Source: DASUAL01 sp035763805 (GTDB taxonomy: Bacteria > Gemmatimonadota > Gemmatimonadetes > Gemmatimonadales > GWC2-71-9). From it: a stretch of 64,000 bases of DNA. The stretch covers positions 1 to 64,000 of the forward strand of contig DASUAL010000069.1 in the NCBI GenBank assembly GCA_035763805.1, in the 5' to 3' direction. Made by a program: the position numbers and the translations under genes. The notes under the pieces are model-generated. The model was not told the DNA's origin. It worked only from the letters and a program-made list of their open reading frames with translations, and did not search any database. Of the stretch, positions 7,629 through 15,220 are shown piece after piece (position 1 is the first letter of the stretch; each line of letters opens with the position of its first letter).

Positions 7629-9149
7629 ATGTCCTTCGCGCCGCCCGACCAATTCAACATCGCCGACTACTTTCTCGACGCGCGGGTGCGCGAAGGCAAG
7701 GGAGACCGCACGGCGCTGCTGACTGATCACGGCATGCTCACCTACAGAGATGTCCAGGCGCAGGCGAACCGTTTTGGGCACCTGCTGCGCTGGGCCAGGG
7801 TGGAGCCGGAGCAGCGCGTGCTCATCGCGCTCCCCGACGGCCCGGAGTTCGTCGCCGCGCTTTTCGGTACTCTCAAGATTGGCGCCGTCGTGGTGATGGT
7901 CAACCCACAACTCGCGCCGGACGCCATCGCGTACTTCTATGCCTATACGCGTGCGAGCGTAGCCGTCGTCCACCGTGACAGCTGCGGGCCGTTCCAAGCC
8001 GCAGCGGAGCGAGCGCCCTACCCGAAACGGCTGATCGTCATCGGCCACCCGGACACGACACAGCAACTCGGGCGGGCTGTGGACCCACTCGAGAGCTTTC
8101 CGAGCCACCGCGACGACCCCGCCATTTGGCTGTTCTCCGGCGGTACGACGGGCCACCCCAAGGCCGTGGTTCAAACCCACACTTCATTCGCCAACACCAC
8201 GGAGTGCTACGCGAAGGGGGTGATCGGGTATGGCGAGTCCGACGTGACGATCTCCGTGCCGAAGCTCTTTTTCGGTTACGCCACGGGCTCGAACCTCCTC
8301 TTCCCGTTTTCGGTGGGCGGAGCGGCGGTCTTGTTCCCGGAGCGGTGCACGGCGGAGGTCGTGTTCGAGAAGATCCGCAAGTTCCGGCCCACTCTACTGG
8401 TCAACGTCCCCACGATGATCAATCAGATGGTGAGCCACCCGCACGCCGCACGGCAGGATCTGTCCTGTCTGCGACTCGCGACCTCGGCGGGCGAGGCGCT
8501 GCCAGTCGAGCTATACATGCGCTGGAAGGACACCTTCGGGGTGGAGCTGCTCGACGGCCTCGGCACCGCCGAAATGTGGCACATCTTCCTGTCGAACCGC
8601 ATCGACGCAGTCAAGCCCGGCACGCTGGGTCAAGTCGTGCCGGGCTTCGAGGTGAGGGTGTGCGACGACGAGGGCCGGGAGCTGCCGAACGGCGAGGTCG
8701 GGATGCTGTGGGTCCGCGGGCGTTCGCGCGCGATCGGATACTGGCAGCAGATGGACAAGACTCAGCAGGCGTTCCGTGGGGAGTGGTACGTCTCTGGGGA
8801 CATGATCCGCCGGGACGCGGACGGCTACTTCACGTACTGCGGCCGTGCGGACGACATGCTCAAGGTCTCCGGAAAGTGGCTCTCACCCCAAGAGGTGGAG
8901 AACTGCCTGCTCCGGCACCCGGCCGTGAGGGAAGTGGCGGTCGTCGGCGTGGTGACCGCCGGCGGACTCACCAAGCCGCACGCGTATGTGGTGGTCAAGG
9001 AGCGCCGCCCGGATCTCGCTGAGGAGCTGAAGGCATTCGTGCGGGACCGCCTGGAGCCCTACAAGGCCCCGCGCGAGGTGGTCTTCCTGGACGTGCTCCC
9101 GCGCACACACCTTGGGAAGGTCGATCGTGGCCGCCTGCGGCAACGATAA
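7629..9149 (+). CDS. Benzoate-type CoA ligase, probably anthranilate-CoA ligase
   Basis: A 506-aa ANL-superfamily acyl-CoA synthetase that activates a carboxylic acid through an acyl-AMP and transfers it to CoA. Motifs are the phosphate loop LFSGGTTGHPKAVV, the A5 region LDGLGTAEMWHIFLSN, VSGDMI, the hinge KVSGKWLSPQEVENCL and the C-terminal catalytic Lys497 in GKVDRGRL. Residues such as LDGLGTAEMWHIFLS and VPKLFFGYATGSNLLFP resemble the benzoate-CoA ligase branch. It is divergent from the operon that makes anthranilate (kynureninase) and uses anthraniloyl-CoA (monooxygenase/reductase), so anthranilate is the expected substrate. Another aryl acid cannot be excluded from sequence alone. Confidence 0.9.
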   Translation: MSFAPPDQFNIADYFLDARVREGKGDRTALLTDHGMLTYRDVQAQANRFGHLLRWARVEPEQRVLIALPDGPEFVAALFGTLKIGAVVVMVNPQLAPDAIAYFYAYTRASVAVVHRDSCGPFQAAAERAPYPKRLIVIGHPDTTQQLGRAVDPLESFPSHRDDPAIWLFSGGTTGHPKAVVQTHTSFANTTECYAKGVIGYGESDVTISVPKLFFGYATGSNLLFPFSVGGAAVLFPERCTAEVVFEKIRKFRPTLLVNVPTMINQMVSHPHAARQDLSCLRLATSAGEALPVELYMRWKDTFGVELLDGLGTAEMWHIFLSNRIDAVKPGTLGQVVPGFEVRVCDDEGRELPNGEVGMLWVRGRSRAIGYWQQMDKTQQAFRGEWYVSGDMIRRDADGYFTYCGRADDMLKVSGKWLSPQEVENCLLRHPAVREVAVVGVVTAGGLTKPHAYVVVKERRPDLAEELKAFVRDRLEPYKAPREVVFLDVLPRTHLGKVDRGRLRQR

Positions 9150-9182
9150 CGATCCGTAGCCGGCTGCGGCGGCCGAGCCCGA

Positions 9183-9374
9183 CTAGTCGTGCTTTCTTGC
9201 CGCCCGTTCTTCCAGCTTCGCGATCAGCTTCTCGATCTGGAGCTTCATGCGCTTCAGCACGGGGAGCATCTTCGGCTCCAGTTCGCGCCCGATCTTCTTG
9301 CTTTCCCGAATGAAGTCTTGCAGCAGCTCGCGTACCTGCTCGGCCAGCTCGCGTTTGGATGTAACCGGGGTCAT
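9183..9374 (-). CDS. Small charged coiled-coil protein
   Basis: A 63-aa product almost entirely made of Lys, Arg, Glu and Leu in a heptad-like pattern (LAEQVRELLQDF, LKRMKLQIEKLIAKLEERAA), predicted to be one long helix or coiled coil. It has no signal peptide or membrane segment. I do not recognise a family. It starts at ATG 9374 with GAGGGCATG just upstream. The gene is convergent with the CoA ligase and downstream of the CotH-like gene on the same strand. It is small, so the call rests on sensible composition and start context. Confidence 0.5.
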   Translation of the reverse strand: MTPVTSKRELAEQVRELLQDFIRESKKIGRELEPKMLPVLKRMKLQIEKLIAKLEERAARKHD

Positions 9375-9471
9375 CGCATGCCCTCCTCGATTGAAGATGC
9401 AGGGCCGGACCTGAAGCCGGGCATCAGATGATACGGGCCCGGGGCCGGCCAGGGTTCAAGAGCGCCGTGAG

Positions 9472-10506
9472 CTAGCTGCGGTTGCCGCAGGTCTGGAGGA
9501 ATTCCCGCTTGATCGCGCGCGAGTCGGCGATGGTCTTGTAGAAGTCATCGAAATAGCGCAGTGTCGCTTCGCGGCTCTTGGGCGAGAGCGCGGGCTCGTT
9601 CCGGTAGAGGGCGTAGATCGTGTCCTTCTGTGTCACGAACTGCGCGAACAGTGGGGCGAATTGGTCCGGTGCCCGGCAAATCCCGCGAAACAACCGCTGT
9701 CGCACCGATTGAATCGGGAGTCGCATATCGGGCTTCGCATACGGGGCGTCGACGACGCCCGACCAATCGAAGTCGTACGGTACCGCGTACGTGAGCCCGC
9801 TCGAGTCCCGCAGCAGCTCGATGTTGTGCAGTCCCCACACGGACCAATCGGTGTTGCCGACCATGTACTGGAACACCGCCACGAGGCCCATGTTGTGGAA
9901 GTCGATGTCGTCCTGGAGCAGCCCCTTCTGCTCGAGCACCGTAGCCTGGTTGCGCGCCGCCATCTCGCCGTTGTCCTCGAGCAAGAAACCGTACCTCGTG
10001 ACTGGCGTGTCGCGCCCCGCGGAGTCTGCGTACGTCATGCGTGCCAGCCGCACGCGAAAGCTGCGGTCGGTCAACCGGTTGTACAGGCGGTAGACGAGGT
10101 ACTCCTGGACCACGTGCTGGTCGAAATCATCGCGGTTTCGGCAGTGGGTCACGAGCTTCAGCTTGTCTCGGGCCCCGAAGACGGTGCGCGCGGCCGCCTT
10201 CCTCGGTAGATCGAGCATGATGGGAGGGAACTGGCACGTGTTTGCCTTGAGCCGGAAGTGGCCCCGGGTGCGCACGCGGATGTCGAGTGATACGGGAGCG
10301 CCCTCGGGATCGACGTAGGACAAGACGGCCCCACGGTACTCCCGCACGGTGTCCCGGTCCTTGAGCAGGGTCTTCAGATCGGTCGTCAGGGTGAGCGCGA
10401 GCGGCTCGGCGGCCGCGAATAGCTCGGGCGACGGGCGCGTGGTGTCCGACTGGGCGGCGGCGGAGGTGCCGAGGCCGATCACCACCAGAAGCGCACCGCG
10501 GATCAT
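9472..10506 (-). CDS. Secreted protein with CotH-kinase-like features
   Basis: A 344-aa protein of unknown function. An N-terminal signal peptide (MIRGALLVVIGLGTSAAAQ) indicates export. The C-terminal half contains GNTDWSVWGLHNIELLRD followed by GLTYAVPYDFDWSGVV. This resembles the His/Asn-then-Asp-Phe-Asp pattern of CotH-type atypical kinases, where it supports ATP/metal binding. RTRGHFRLKANTCQFPPIMLDL near residues 84-105 is another part of that fold's usual layout. Kinase activity is inference; the protein may be a degenerate relative. A perfect TATAAT lies 11 bases before the ATG. Confidence 0.7.
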   Translation of the reverse strand: MIRGALLVVIGLGTSAAAQSDTTRPSPELFAAAEPLALTLTTDLKTLLKDRDTVREYRGAVLSYVDPEGAPVSLDIRVRTRGHFRLKANTCQFPPIMLDLPRKAAARTVFGARDKLKLVTHCRNRDDFDQHVVQEYLVYRLYNRLTDRSFRVRLARMTYADSAGRDTPVTRYGFLLEDNGEMAARNQATVLEQKGLLQDDIDFHNMGLVAVFQYMVGNTDWSVWGLHNIELLRDSSGLTYAVPYDFDWSGVVDAPYAKPDMRLPIQSVRQRLFRGICRAPDQFAPLFAQFVTQKDTIYALYRNEPALSPKSREATLRYFDDFYKTIADSRAIKREFLQTCGNRS

Positions 10507-10517
10507 CGAGTCAACAT

Positions 10518-10523
10518 ATTATA
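10518..10523 (-). promoter_or_regulatory. -10 box TATAAT for the CotH-like gene
   Basis: A perfect TATAAT on the minus strand ends 11 bases before ATG 10506, inside an A/T-rich pocket that is rare in this GC-rich sequence. No convincing -35 lies 16-18 bases upstream. The close spacing to the start codon matches other promoters in the window and predicts a very short leader. Confidence 0.5.
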
Positions 10524-10541
10524 TTTTCTCGCCTTGACCAG

Positions 10542-10573
10542 ACGTCTGTGCGTCTACGCGTCTGCGCGTCTAG
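10542..10573. repeat. Four tandem 8-bp words around a GCGTCT core
   Basis: Four consecutive 8-mers read ACGTCTGT, GCGTCTAC, GCGTCTGC and GCGTCTAG, ending 7 bases before the first tRNA-Ser. The same GCGTCT core occurs in tandem at 29095-29118 and 45054-45067. There is no clear inverted partner nearby. It belongs with the other tandem-word repeats in the window. Confidence 0.7.
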
Positions 10574-10580
10574 TGGGCTG

Positions 10581-10667
10581 GGATAGGTGGCCGAGTGGCT
10601 GAAGGCACACGCCTGGAGAGCGTGTAAACGGGTAACCGTTTCGTGGGTTCGAATCCCACCCTATCCG
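10581..10667 (+). tRNA. tRNA-Ser, anticodon GGA
   Basis: An 87-nt class II tRNA. The acceptor stem GGATAGG pairs with CCTATCC, with G as discriminator. The anticodon stem CACGC/GCGTG encloses the loop CTGGAGA, giving anticodon GGA for UCC/UCU serine codons. A long variable arm (AAACGG..CCGTTT) follows, and the T arm GTGGGTTCGAATCCCAC is canonical. The 3' CCA is not encoded. A second tRNA-Ser lies 113 bases downstream on the same strand. Confidence 0.97.
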
Positions 10668-10670
10668 TCT

Positions 10671-10777
10671 AACTGCTAGGTGCGAAGGGGCTAAGGGGCC
10701 CATGGGCGCAGGAAAGGCGGGTGCACACCAACAGTGCTTCGCACCTCAGCCCCTTAGCCCCTTCGTCGCCAGCAGTT
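10671..10777. repeat. Inverted word repeat between the two tRNA-Ser genes
   Basis: AACTGCT (10671-10677) is mirrored by AGCAGTT (10771-10777), and AAGGGGCTAAGGGGC (10685-10699) is mirrored perfectly by GCCCCTTAGCCCCTT (10749-10763). A third pair, AGGTGCGAAG (10678-10687) and CTTCGCACCT (10737-10746), is also inverted but sits in a permuted order. The element fills nearly the entire 113-bp tRNA spacer. It could fold on the primary transcript and help separate the two tRNAs, or it may simply be a dispersed repeat that landed here. Confidence 0.75.
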
Positions 10778-10780
10778 AGT

Positions 10781-10867
10781 GGACAGGTGCGTGAGCGGTT
10801 GAAACGGCCGGTCTCGAAAACCGGTGTGCCCGCAAGGGCACCGTGGGTTCGAATCCCACCCTGTCCG
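10781..10867 (+). tRNA. tRNA-Ser, anticodon CGA
   Basis: An 87-nt class II tRNA with acceptor stem GGACAGG/CCTGTCC and discriminator G. Anticodon stem CCGGT/ACCGG holds the loop CTCGAAA, giving anticodon CGA for UCG. It has a long variable arm (TGTGCCCGCAAGGGCAC) and the same T arm as the first tRNA-Ser. CCA is not encoded. From 10868 to 11052 I see no further gene. Confidence 0.97.
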
Positions 10868-11052
10868 TCGCCCTCCCTGTTCCGTGATAACACATCCTGC
10901 ATCAGATCGTGGCAGCAACGCCGTGTGACGCGTCTCACACCGGGCGCCAATCCGCTCGGCACCTGCGTCCTCCATCAGCAAGACGCTGCCCGGCATGCGT
11001 CTTGCCCATGGCCACCCCGCGCCCGTACTCGACCCCGAATGCGGAGGCCTTC

Positions 11053-11433
11053 ATGAAGGCGATGACGTTTCTTCTGGTGCTCAGCGCGTTGCTCGCAGCC
11101 TGCAGCGATCCGCTCGCCCCGTTCCAGCCCGAAGTGGCCAACGTGCCGGACAATTTCCAGTTTCAGGCGACCGCGCTGACGAACGTCACCGCGACGAAGC
11201 AGTACATCTGGCAGAACAGCGGCACCACCGCGAACGTCAACCAATCGTCCGCGGTCAGCGGCGGCGCGGCGACGCTCACGATCCGCGACGCCAACGGCAC
11301 GCAGGTCTATGCCCAGGACGTGAGTGCCAACGGCACCTTCGTCACGAGCGCCGGTGTGTCCGGTGCCTGGACGATCCAGGTCGTCCTCACGAACGTCGAT
11401 GGCACAGTGAACTTCCGAGCGCAGAAGCCATAA
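11053..11433 (+). CDS. Small lipoprotein with a beta-rich domain
   Basis: A 126-aa exported protein. The signal peptide ends in the lipobox LLAAC (Cys17), so it should be lipid-anchored. The mature part is rich in Thr, Asn, Val and Gly in alternating patterns (ATLTIRDANGTQVYAQDV, AWTIQVVLTNVDGTVNF) typical of a small beta sandwich. No family is recognised and there are no catalytic motifs. I chose ATG 11053 over in-frame upstream codons because it starts the signal peptide directly. Confidence 0.75.
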   Translation: MKAMTFLLVLSALLAACSDPLAPFQPEVANVPDNFQFQATALTNVTATKQYIWQNSGTTANVNQSSAVSGGAATLTIRDANGTQVYAQDVSANGTFVTSAGVSGAWTIQVVLTNVDGTVNFRAQKP

Positions 11434-11464
11434 CCGATTCCGGAGCGGTCGCGGAGCGAACCAC

Positions 11465-11491
11465 GGCCCGGGCGCTGGCGCTGCCCGGGCC
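11465..11491 (+). terminator. Strong hairpin after the lipoprotein gene, no U-run
   Basis: GGCCCGGGC (11465-11473) pairs perfectly with GCCCGGGCC (11483-11491) around a 9-base loop, 32 bases past the lipoprotein stop. There is no run of T after it, so it may act as a Rho-assisted stop or mRNA 3' stabiliser rather than a classical intrinsic terminator. Confidence 0.4.
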
Positions 11492-11553
11492 GATCGCTTA
11501 TAGATGATCGCCCGCGCCCCCCGGCGCCCTGAGAACCGCTCACGGAGGCAGGC

Positions 11554-12081
11554 ATGCGCTTGAAGCACTGTCGAGCCGTCATGTTCGCCGCGCTCATGAC
11601 CGCAAGCTGCAGCAAGTCGGAAGCCAAGAAGCTCGAGGAAATGCGCGCCTGCAGCGCCATCACCATGGACGCGCAGGGAGCCGCGAACTGTCTCGTGCTG
11701 CAGTACAAGTGGAAGAAGGACCAGGCGCTCAGTTACGCGCAGCGGTTCGAGCAGGAGCAGGATAGCATGGCGCAGCACACGGCCGACTCCGTCTGGCGCG
11801 TGGACGGCGCGCGGCACGTCAGGGAGATCAAGCAGTGCGCTGGCGACCCGTCGGGCGACGTCACGCGCTGCCTGCTGGGGTACGGCTGGGCCGAAGAGCG
11901 GGCCCGGGCCACGGAGGATTCGGTGTGGCGCGCCCACTCGTCCACACACCGCCGGGAGATCCAGGCGTGCTCCCGACGCCGCGACATGCAGCCCGGCGCG
12001 TGCCTGCAGCTCTACTACAAGTGGAGCCCCACGCGGGCGCTGGCGGTGGACGATTCGATCCGGCGGGCGAAGCTGAGGTAG
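11554..12081 (+). CDS. Lipoprotein with three Cys-pair repeats
   Basis: A 175-aa exported protein with signal peptide and lipobox TASC (Cys19). The mature chain is built of three similar units of about 45 residues. Each unit has two Cys 10-13 apart followed by L-x-x-Y-x-W and a charged helix: ACSAITMDAQGAANCLVLQYKW, CAGDPSGDVTRCLLGYGW and ACSRRRDMQPGACLQLYYKW. DSVWRVDGARHVREI and DSVWRAHSSTHRREI link the units. Each Cys pair probably forms one disulfide in a helical hairpin. No known family. Its stop codon overlaps the next start (TAGTG), so it is translationally coupled to the dehydrogenase. Confidence 0.75.
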   Translation: MRLKHCRAVMFAALMTASCSKSEAKKLEEMRACSAITMDAQGAANCLVLQYKWKKDQALSYAQRFEQEQDSMAQHTADSVWRVDGARHVREIKQCAGDPSGDVTRCLLGYGWAEERARATEDSVWRAHSSTHRREIQACSRRRDMQPGACLQLYYKWSPTRALAVDDSIRRAKLR

Positions 12082-13019
12082 TGGGTCACCCCGTCTTGAT
12101 CGCTGCCGAACTGCAGCCGCTGCTCGAACCCACCCAGCTGGCCGGCCTCGATGTCGTCTGGATCGCCGCCGGCCAGCCCACGCCGCCGGGCGACTACGTC
12201 GCCATCGTGCCGCTTCTCTCGCGCTGGGTCGGAGGAAGCGAGATCAAGCGCCTCCCGAAGCTCAAGATCGTCGCCAACTGCGCCGTCGGCCACGACAACG
12301 TGGACGTCGTTGCCGCGGAGCTGCGCGGAGTGGCGGTGACGAACACGCCGGACGTGCTCACCGACGCGACGGCGGACCTCGCCTGGGCGCTGATCCTCGC
12401 GTGCGCGCGCCGCGTGGTCGAGGGCACGGAGCTGGTGCGCAGCGGCAAGTGGACCGGGTGGCACCCGGAGCTGCTGCTCGGCATCGAGCTGCGCGGCCGC
12501 ATCCTCGGGCTGCTCGGCGCCGGTCGGATCGGGCAGGCGGTGGGACGGCGTGCGGCGCCGTTCGGGCTGCGGATTCTCTACACCGCCCGCAACCCGCGGC
12601 GAGAGTTCGAGAGGGAGACGGGCGCCGTCCGCGTGGAGCTGTCGCGGCTGCTTCGAGAGAGCGACGTGCTCAGCCTCCACGCTCCGTCGGTTCCCGAGAC
12701 GAAGGGGATCATCAACGCCCAGACGCTGGCCCTGATGAAGCCGACGGCGGTGCTGGTCAACACGGCGCGCGGCGACCTGATCCGGGAAGAGGCGCTCGCC
12801 ATGGCGCTCGAGGAGGGTCGGATCGGCGCGGCGGGCCTCGACGTCTACCTCGACGAGCCCGAGATCCACCCGCGGCTCCGCGCGGCGCCGCGAACCGTGC
12901 TGCTGCCGCACATCGGGAGCGCCACGCTCGAGGCTCGGCGCCAGATGGCCGCCATCGCGCTCGCGAACGTGCAGGCCGTGCTCACCGGCGGCCGGCCGTT
13001 GACGCCCGTGTTCCGGTGA
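12081..13019 (+). CDS. D-2-hydroxyacid dehydrogenase (glyoxylate/hydroxypyruvate reductase type)
   Basis: A 312-aa NAD(P)-dependent oxidoreductase of the D-isomer-specific 2-hydroxyacid dehydrogenase family. The Rossmann loop GLLGAGRIGQAVG is clear. The catalytic Arg is in NTARGDLI, Glu in LDVYLDEPE and His in LLPHIGSAT. NCAVGHDNVDVVAAELRGVAVTNTPDVLTDATADLAWALIL matches the glyoxylate reductase/phosphoglycerate dehydrogenase catalytic domain. There is no C-terminal ACT domain, so it is not a full-length serine-pathway SerA. The start is GTG 12081, overlapping the lipoprotein stop by one base. The substrate is uncertain among glyoxylate, hydroxypyruvate and related 2-oxoacids. Confidence 0.9.
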   Translation: MGHPVLIAAELQPLLEPTQLAGLDVVWIAAGQPTPPGDYVAIVPLLSRWVGGSEIKRLPKLKIVANCAVGHDNVDVVAAELRGVAVTNTPDVLTDATADLAWALILACARRVVEGTELVRSGKWTGWHPELLLGIELRGRILGLLGAGRIGQAVGRRAAPFGLRILYTARNPRREFERETGAVRVELSRLLRESDVLSLHAPSVPETKGIINAQTLALMKPTAVLVNTARGDLIREEALAMALEEGRIGAAGLDVYLDEPEIHPRLRAAPRTVLLPHIGSATLEARRQMAAIALANVQAVLTGGRPLTPVFR

Positions 13020-13050
13020 GGCGGGAGAGCCGGGTCCGTGTGACCCCCAG

Positions 13051-13078
13051 TTGCCCGCCGCTCGCCGAAGTGTTATTT
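13051..13078 (+). promoter_or_regulatory. Possible promoter upstream of the zinc-ribbon kinase
   Basis: TTGCCC (13051-13056), a 16-base spacer and TTATTT (13073-13078) form a weak sigma-70-like promoter. It sits in the 148-bp gap between the dehydrogenase and the kinase ATG and would give a leader of roughly 80 bases. Confidence 0.3.
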
Positions 13079-13167
13079 GGAGAGCACCCGCTTTGGGAGC
13101 CGGCCGTGACTCCGGTCTTCACCCCGGACATCGAGGAAGCCAGGCCGCGCACGGCCAGGGCACGCTG

Positions 13168-15213
13168 ATGACCGTCGAAGGCCGTTCCTTCTGCGCACGT
13201 TGCGGCACGAGCCTCGGGCCGGGCGCGTCGTTCTGCCCGCGGTGCGGCACGAGCATCCCGGTCGCGCCGGGCGCGACCGTGGCAACCGCGCCCGACGGAG
13301 CCCCGGAAGGGCACAACGCCCTGCTCGATGCGCTACGCCACGCGGCACTGGGCGAGTACGAGATCCTCGCCGAGCTGGGGCGTGGCGGGATGGCGACGGT
13401 GTACCTGGCCCATGACCTCGCCCTCGATCGCAAGGTGGCGATCAAGGTGCTGGCGCCGGCCCTGCTCCTCATGGGAGAGGGCATGGTGGAGCGGTTCAAG
13501 CGCGAGGCGCGCACGGCGGCGGCCCTGAGCCACCCCCACATCATTCCCATTTACGCGGTCAAGGAAAGTGGTCAGGTCCTGTACTTCGTGATGAAGTACG
13601 TCCAGGGACGGCCGCTCGACTCGATCATTCGTGACGTCGGCCAGCTGCCGATCCCGATGGTGCAGACGATTCTCGCTCACGTGGGCGATGCGCTCGGGTA
13701 CGCCCACCGGCACGGCGTCATTCATCGGGACATCAAGTCGGCGAACATCATGCTGGACGAGGAAGGCTGGGCCGTGGTCACCGACTTCGGCATTGCCAAG
13801 GTCGTCCAAGCAGAGGGGCTCACGGTGACCGGGGTGACGGTCGGCACGCCCAGCTACATGAGCCCCGAGCAATGCGCGACGCGCGAGGTCACCGGAGCAT
13901 CGGATCAGTACTCGCTCGGTATCGTCGCGTACGAGATGCTCACGGGCCACCTCCCGTTCCGGGGCGACTCGACCATGTCGGTGATGTACGCGCACTTCAA
14001 CGAGCGCCCGCGCTCCGTCACCGAGCTCCGCCCCGACTGCCCGCCCAACCTGGCTGCAGCGGTCATGCGGATGTTGGAGAAGGATCCGCTCGGGCGCTGG
14101 CCGAGCATGGACGACGTCGTGGCGGTGTGCGGTCGGCCGTCGCTACGGCGCGACGATCCCATCCGGAGCCAGATGATCACGCTCGCCCGGGCCGGCGTCC
14201 AGGCGCGGCAGCTGGCCGCCCTCAAGACGCCGACCAGCCCGATCGCGCTGGCGAAGCGGCAAGCCCGCCCGGTCACGTCCGAGCCCCGGCGGCGCTTCCG
14301 GCTGTGGTGGGGGCTCGGCGTCGTCGGGGTCGGCGTCGCGCTGTGGTGGGTGGCGCCCTGGCGCATGTTCCGCCCGTTGACCGCGCCGGTGCCCGGTACC
14401 GACATGGCGCGCGGGCAGGTCGCGCCGGCCGCGCCGGAGACGGCCGCCGCCCGCCCGCCACCGGAGTCGACCGCACGGGTCGCGCGAGGGACACGGTCGC
14501 CCGCGCGCCGCGAGTCCGGACCCCGACCAGCGCCGGGTGTGTCACCCAACAGCGCCGGCGCGGCCGAATCCGCGGCACGAGCGGCGGGTGCGCGCCGAGA
14601 GGACAGCCTCGTGCTATCGCTGCGGACGACGGCCGTCGCGGCGATGCGCCGTGCGCTCGAGGCAGGTGCCACGCCCGCCGAGCTGGCGAACGGTGACACG
14701 GCGTTGCGCGGAGCGGAATCGCTGGCCGCCGCTGGTCGGCTGCCCGAGGCGATGGTCCAGCTCGCCACGGCCACGGCGCTCTGGAGGGACGCCGAGCGGC
14801 TGTCGCGTGCCCGGGTCGCGCAGGACAGCGCGCGTTTGCACGCCGCAGAGCCGGCGCCACCCCCGGCCGCCGTGCGTCCCCCCGCCGACCCGCGCGCGCA
14901 GATCGAGCGGGCGATCGCCGACTACGCGCGCGCGCTCGAATCCCTCGACGTGGGCCAGGTGCGGCGTGCCTATCCCGGCCTCACGCCAGCGCAACAACAG
15001 GGGTGGAAAGACCTCTTCGAGTCGGTCCGCCGGCTCAGGGCCGGCCTGACGGTCACGGCGGTCAACCTCGTCGGCGGCACTGCCGAGGCGATTGTCAGCG
15101 GCGACTACGAGTACGAGAGCGCCACCACGCGTCGCACCGAACGGCGTCCGGTGACCTTCCGGGCGGTCCTGGTGGCGGATTCGACCGGCTGGCGACTCAC
15201 TGCGATCCGTTAG
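13168..15213 (+). CDS. Membrane Ser/Thr protein kinase with N-terminal zinc ribbon
   Basis: A 681-aa receptor-like kinase. Residues 9-26 form a zinc ribbon (Cys9, 12, 23, 26). The Hanks-type kinase domain covers about 64-325 with G-loop LGRGGMATVYLAHD, Lys93, HRD 186-188, DFG 206-208 and SPE in the activation segment. One membrane helix lies at about 379-397. The exported part is Pro/Ala-rich, then helical, and ends in an NTF2-like alpha/beta domain (QIERAIADYARALESLDVGQ to GWRLTAI). The second kinase at 48568-50415 ends in a similar domain. ATG 13168 is chosen because it places the ribbon at the N terminus. It is convergent with the outer-membrane protein gene. Confidence 0.92.
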   Translation: MTVEGRSFCARCGTSLGPGASFCPRCGTSIPVAPGATVATAPDGAPEGHNALLDALRHAALGEYEILAELGRGGMATVYLAHDLALDRKVAIKVLAPALLLMGEGMVERFKREARTAAALSHPHIIPIYAVKESGQVLYFVMKYVQGRPLDSIIRDVGQLPIPMVQTILAHVGDALGYAHRHGVIHRDIKSANIMLDEEGWAVVTDFGIAKVVQAEGLTVTGVTVGTPSYMSPEQCATREVTGASDQYSLGIVAYEMLTGHLPFRGDSTMSVMYAHFNERPRSVTELRPDCPPNLAAAVMRMLEKDPLGRWPSMDDVVAVCGRPSLRRDDPIRSQMITLARAGVQARQLAALKTPTSPIALAKRQARPVTSEPRRRFRLWWGLGVVGVGVALWWVAPWRMFRPLTAPVPGTDMARGQVAPAAPETAAARPPPESTARVARGTRSPARRESGPRPAPGVSPNSAGAAESAARAAGARREDSLVLSLRTTAVAAMRRALEAGATPAELANGDTALRGAESLAAAGRLPEAMVQLATATALWRDAERLSRARVAQDSARLHAAEPAPPPAAVRPPADPRAQIERAIADYARALESLDVGQVRRAYPGLTPAQQQGWKDLFESVRRLRAGLTVTAVNLVGGTAEAIVSGDYEYESATTRRTERRPVTFRAVLVADSTGWRLTAIR

Positions 15214-15220
15214 CGCAGTC

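Noticed and set aside
10669..10996. Open frames on the minus strand across the tRNA-Ser(CGA) gene
   Set aside because: They overlap a clear tRNA and repeat arms and have no start context or family pattern.
11465..11491. High-confidence intrinsic terminator
   Set aside because: The hairpin is perfect but has no U-run, so it is listed only at low confidence.
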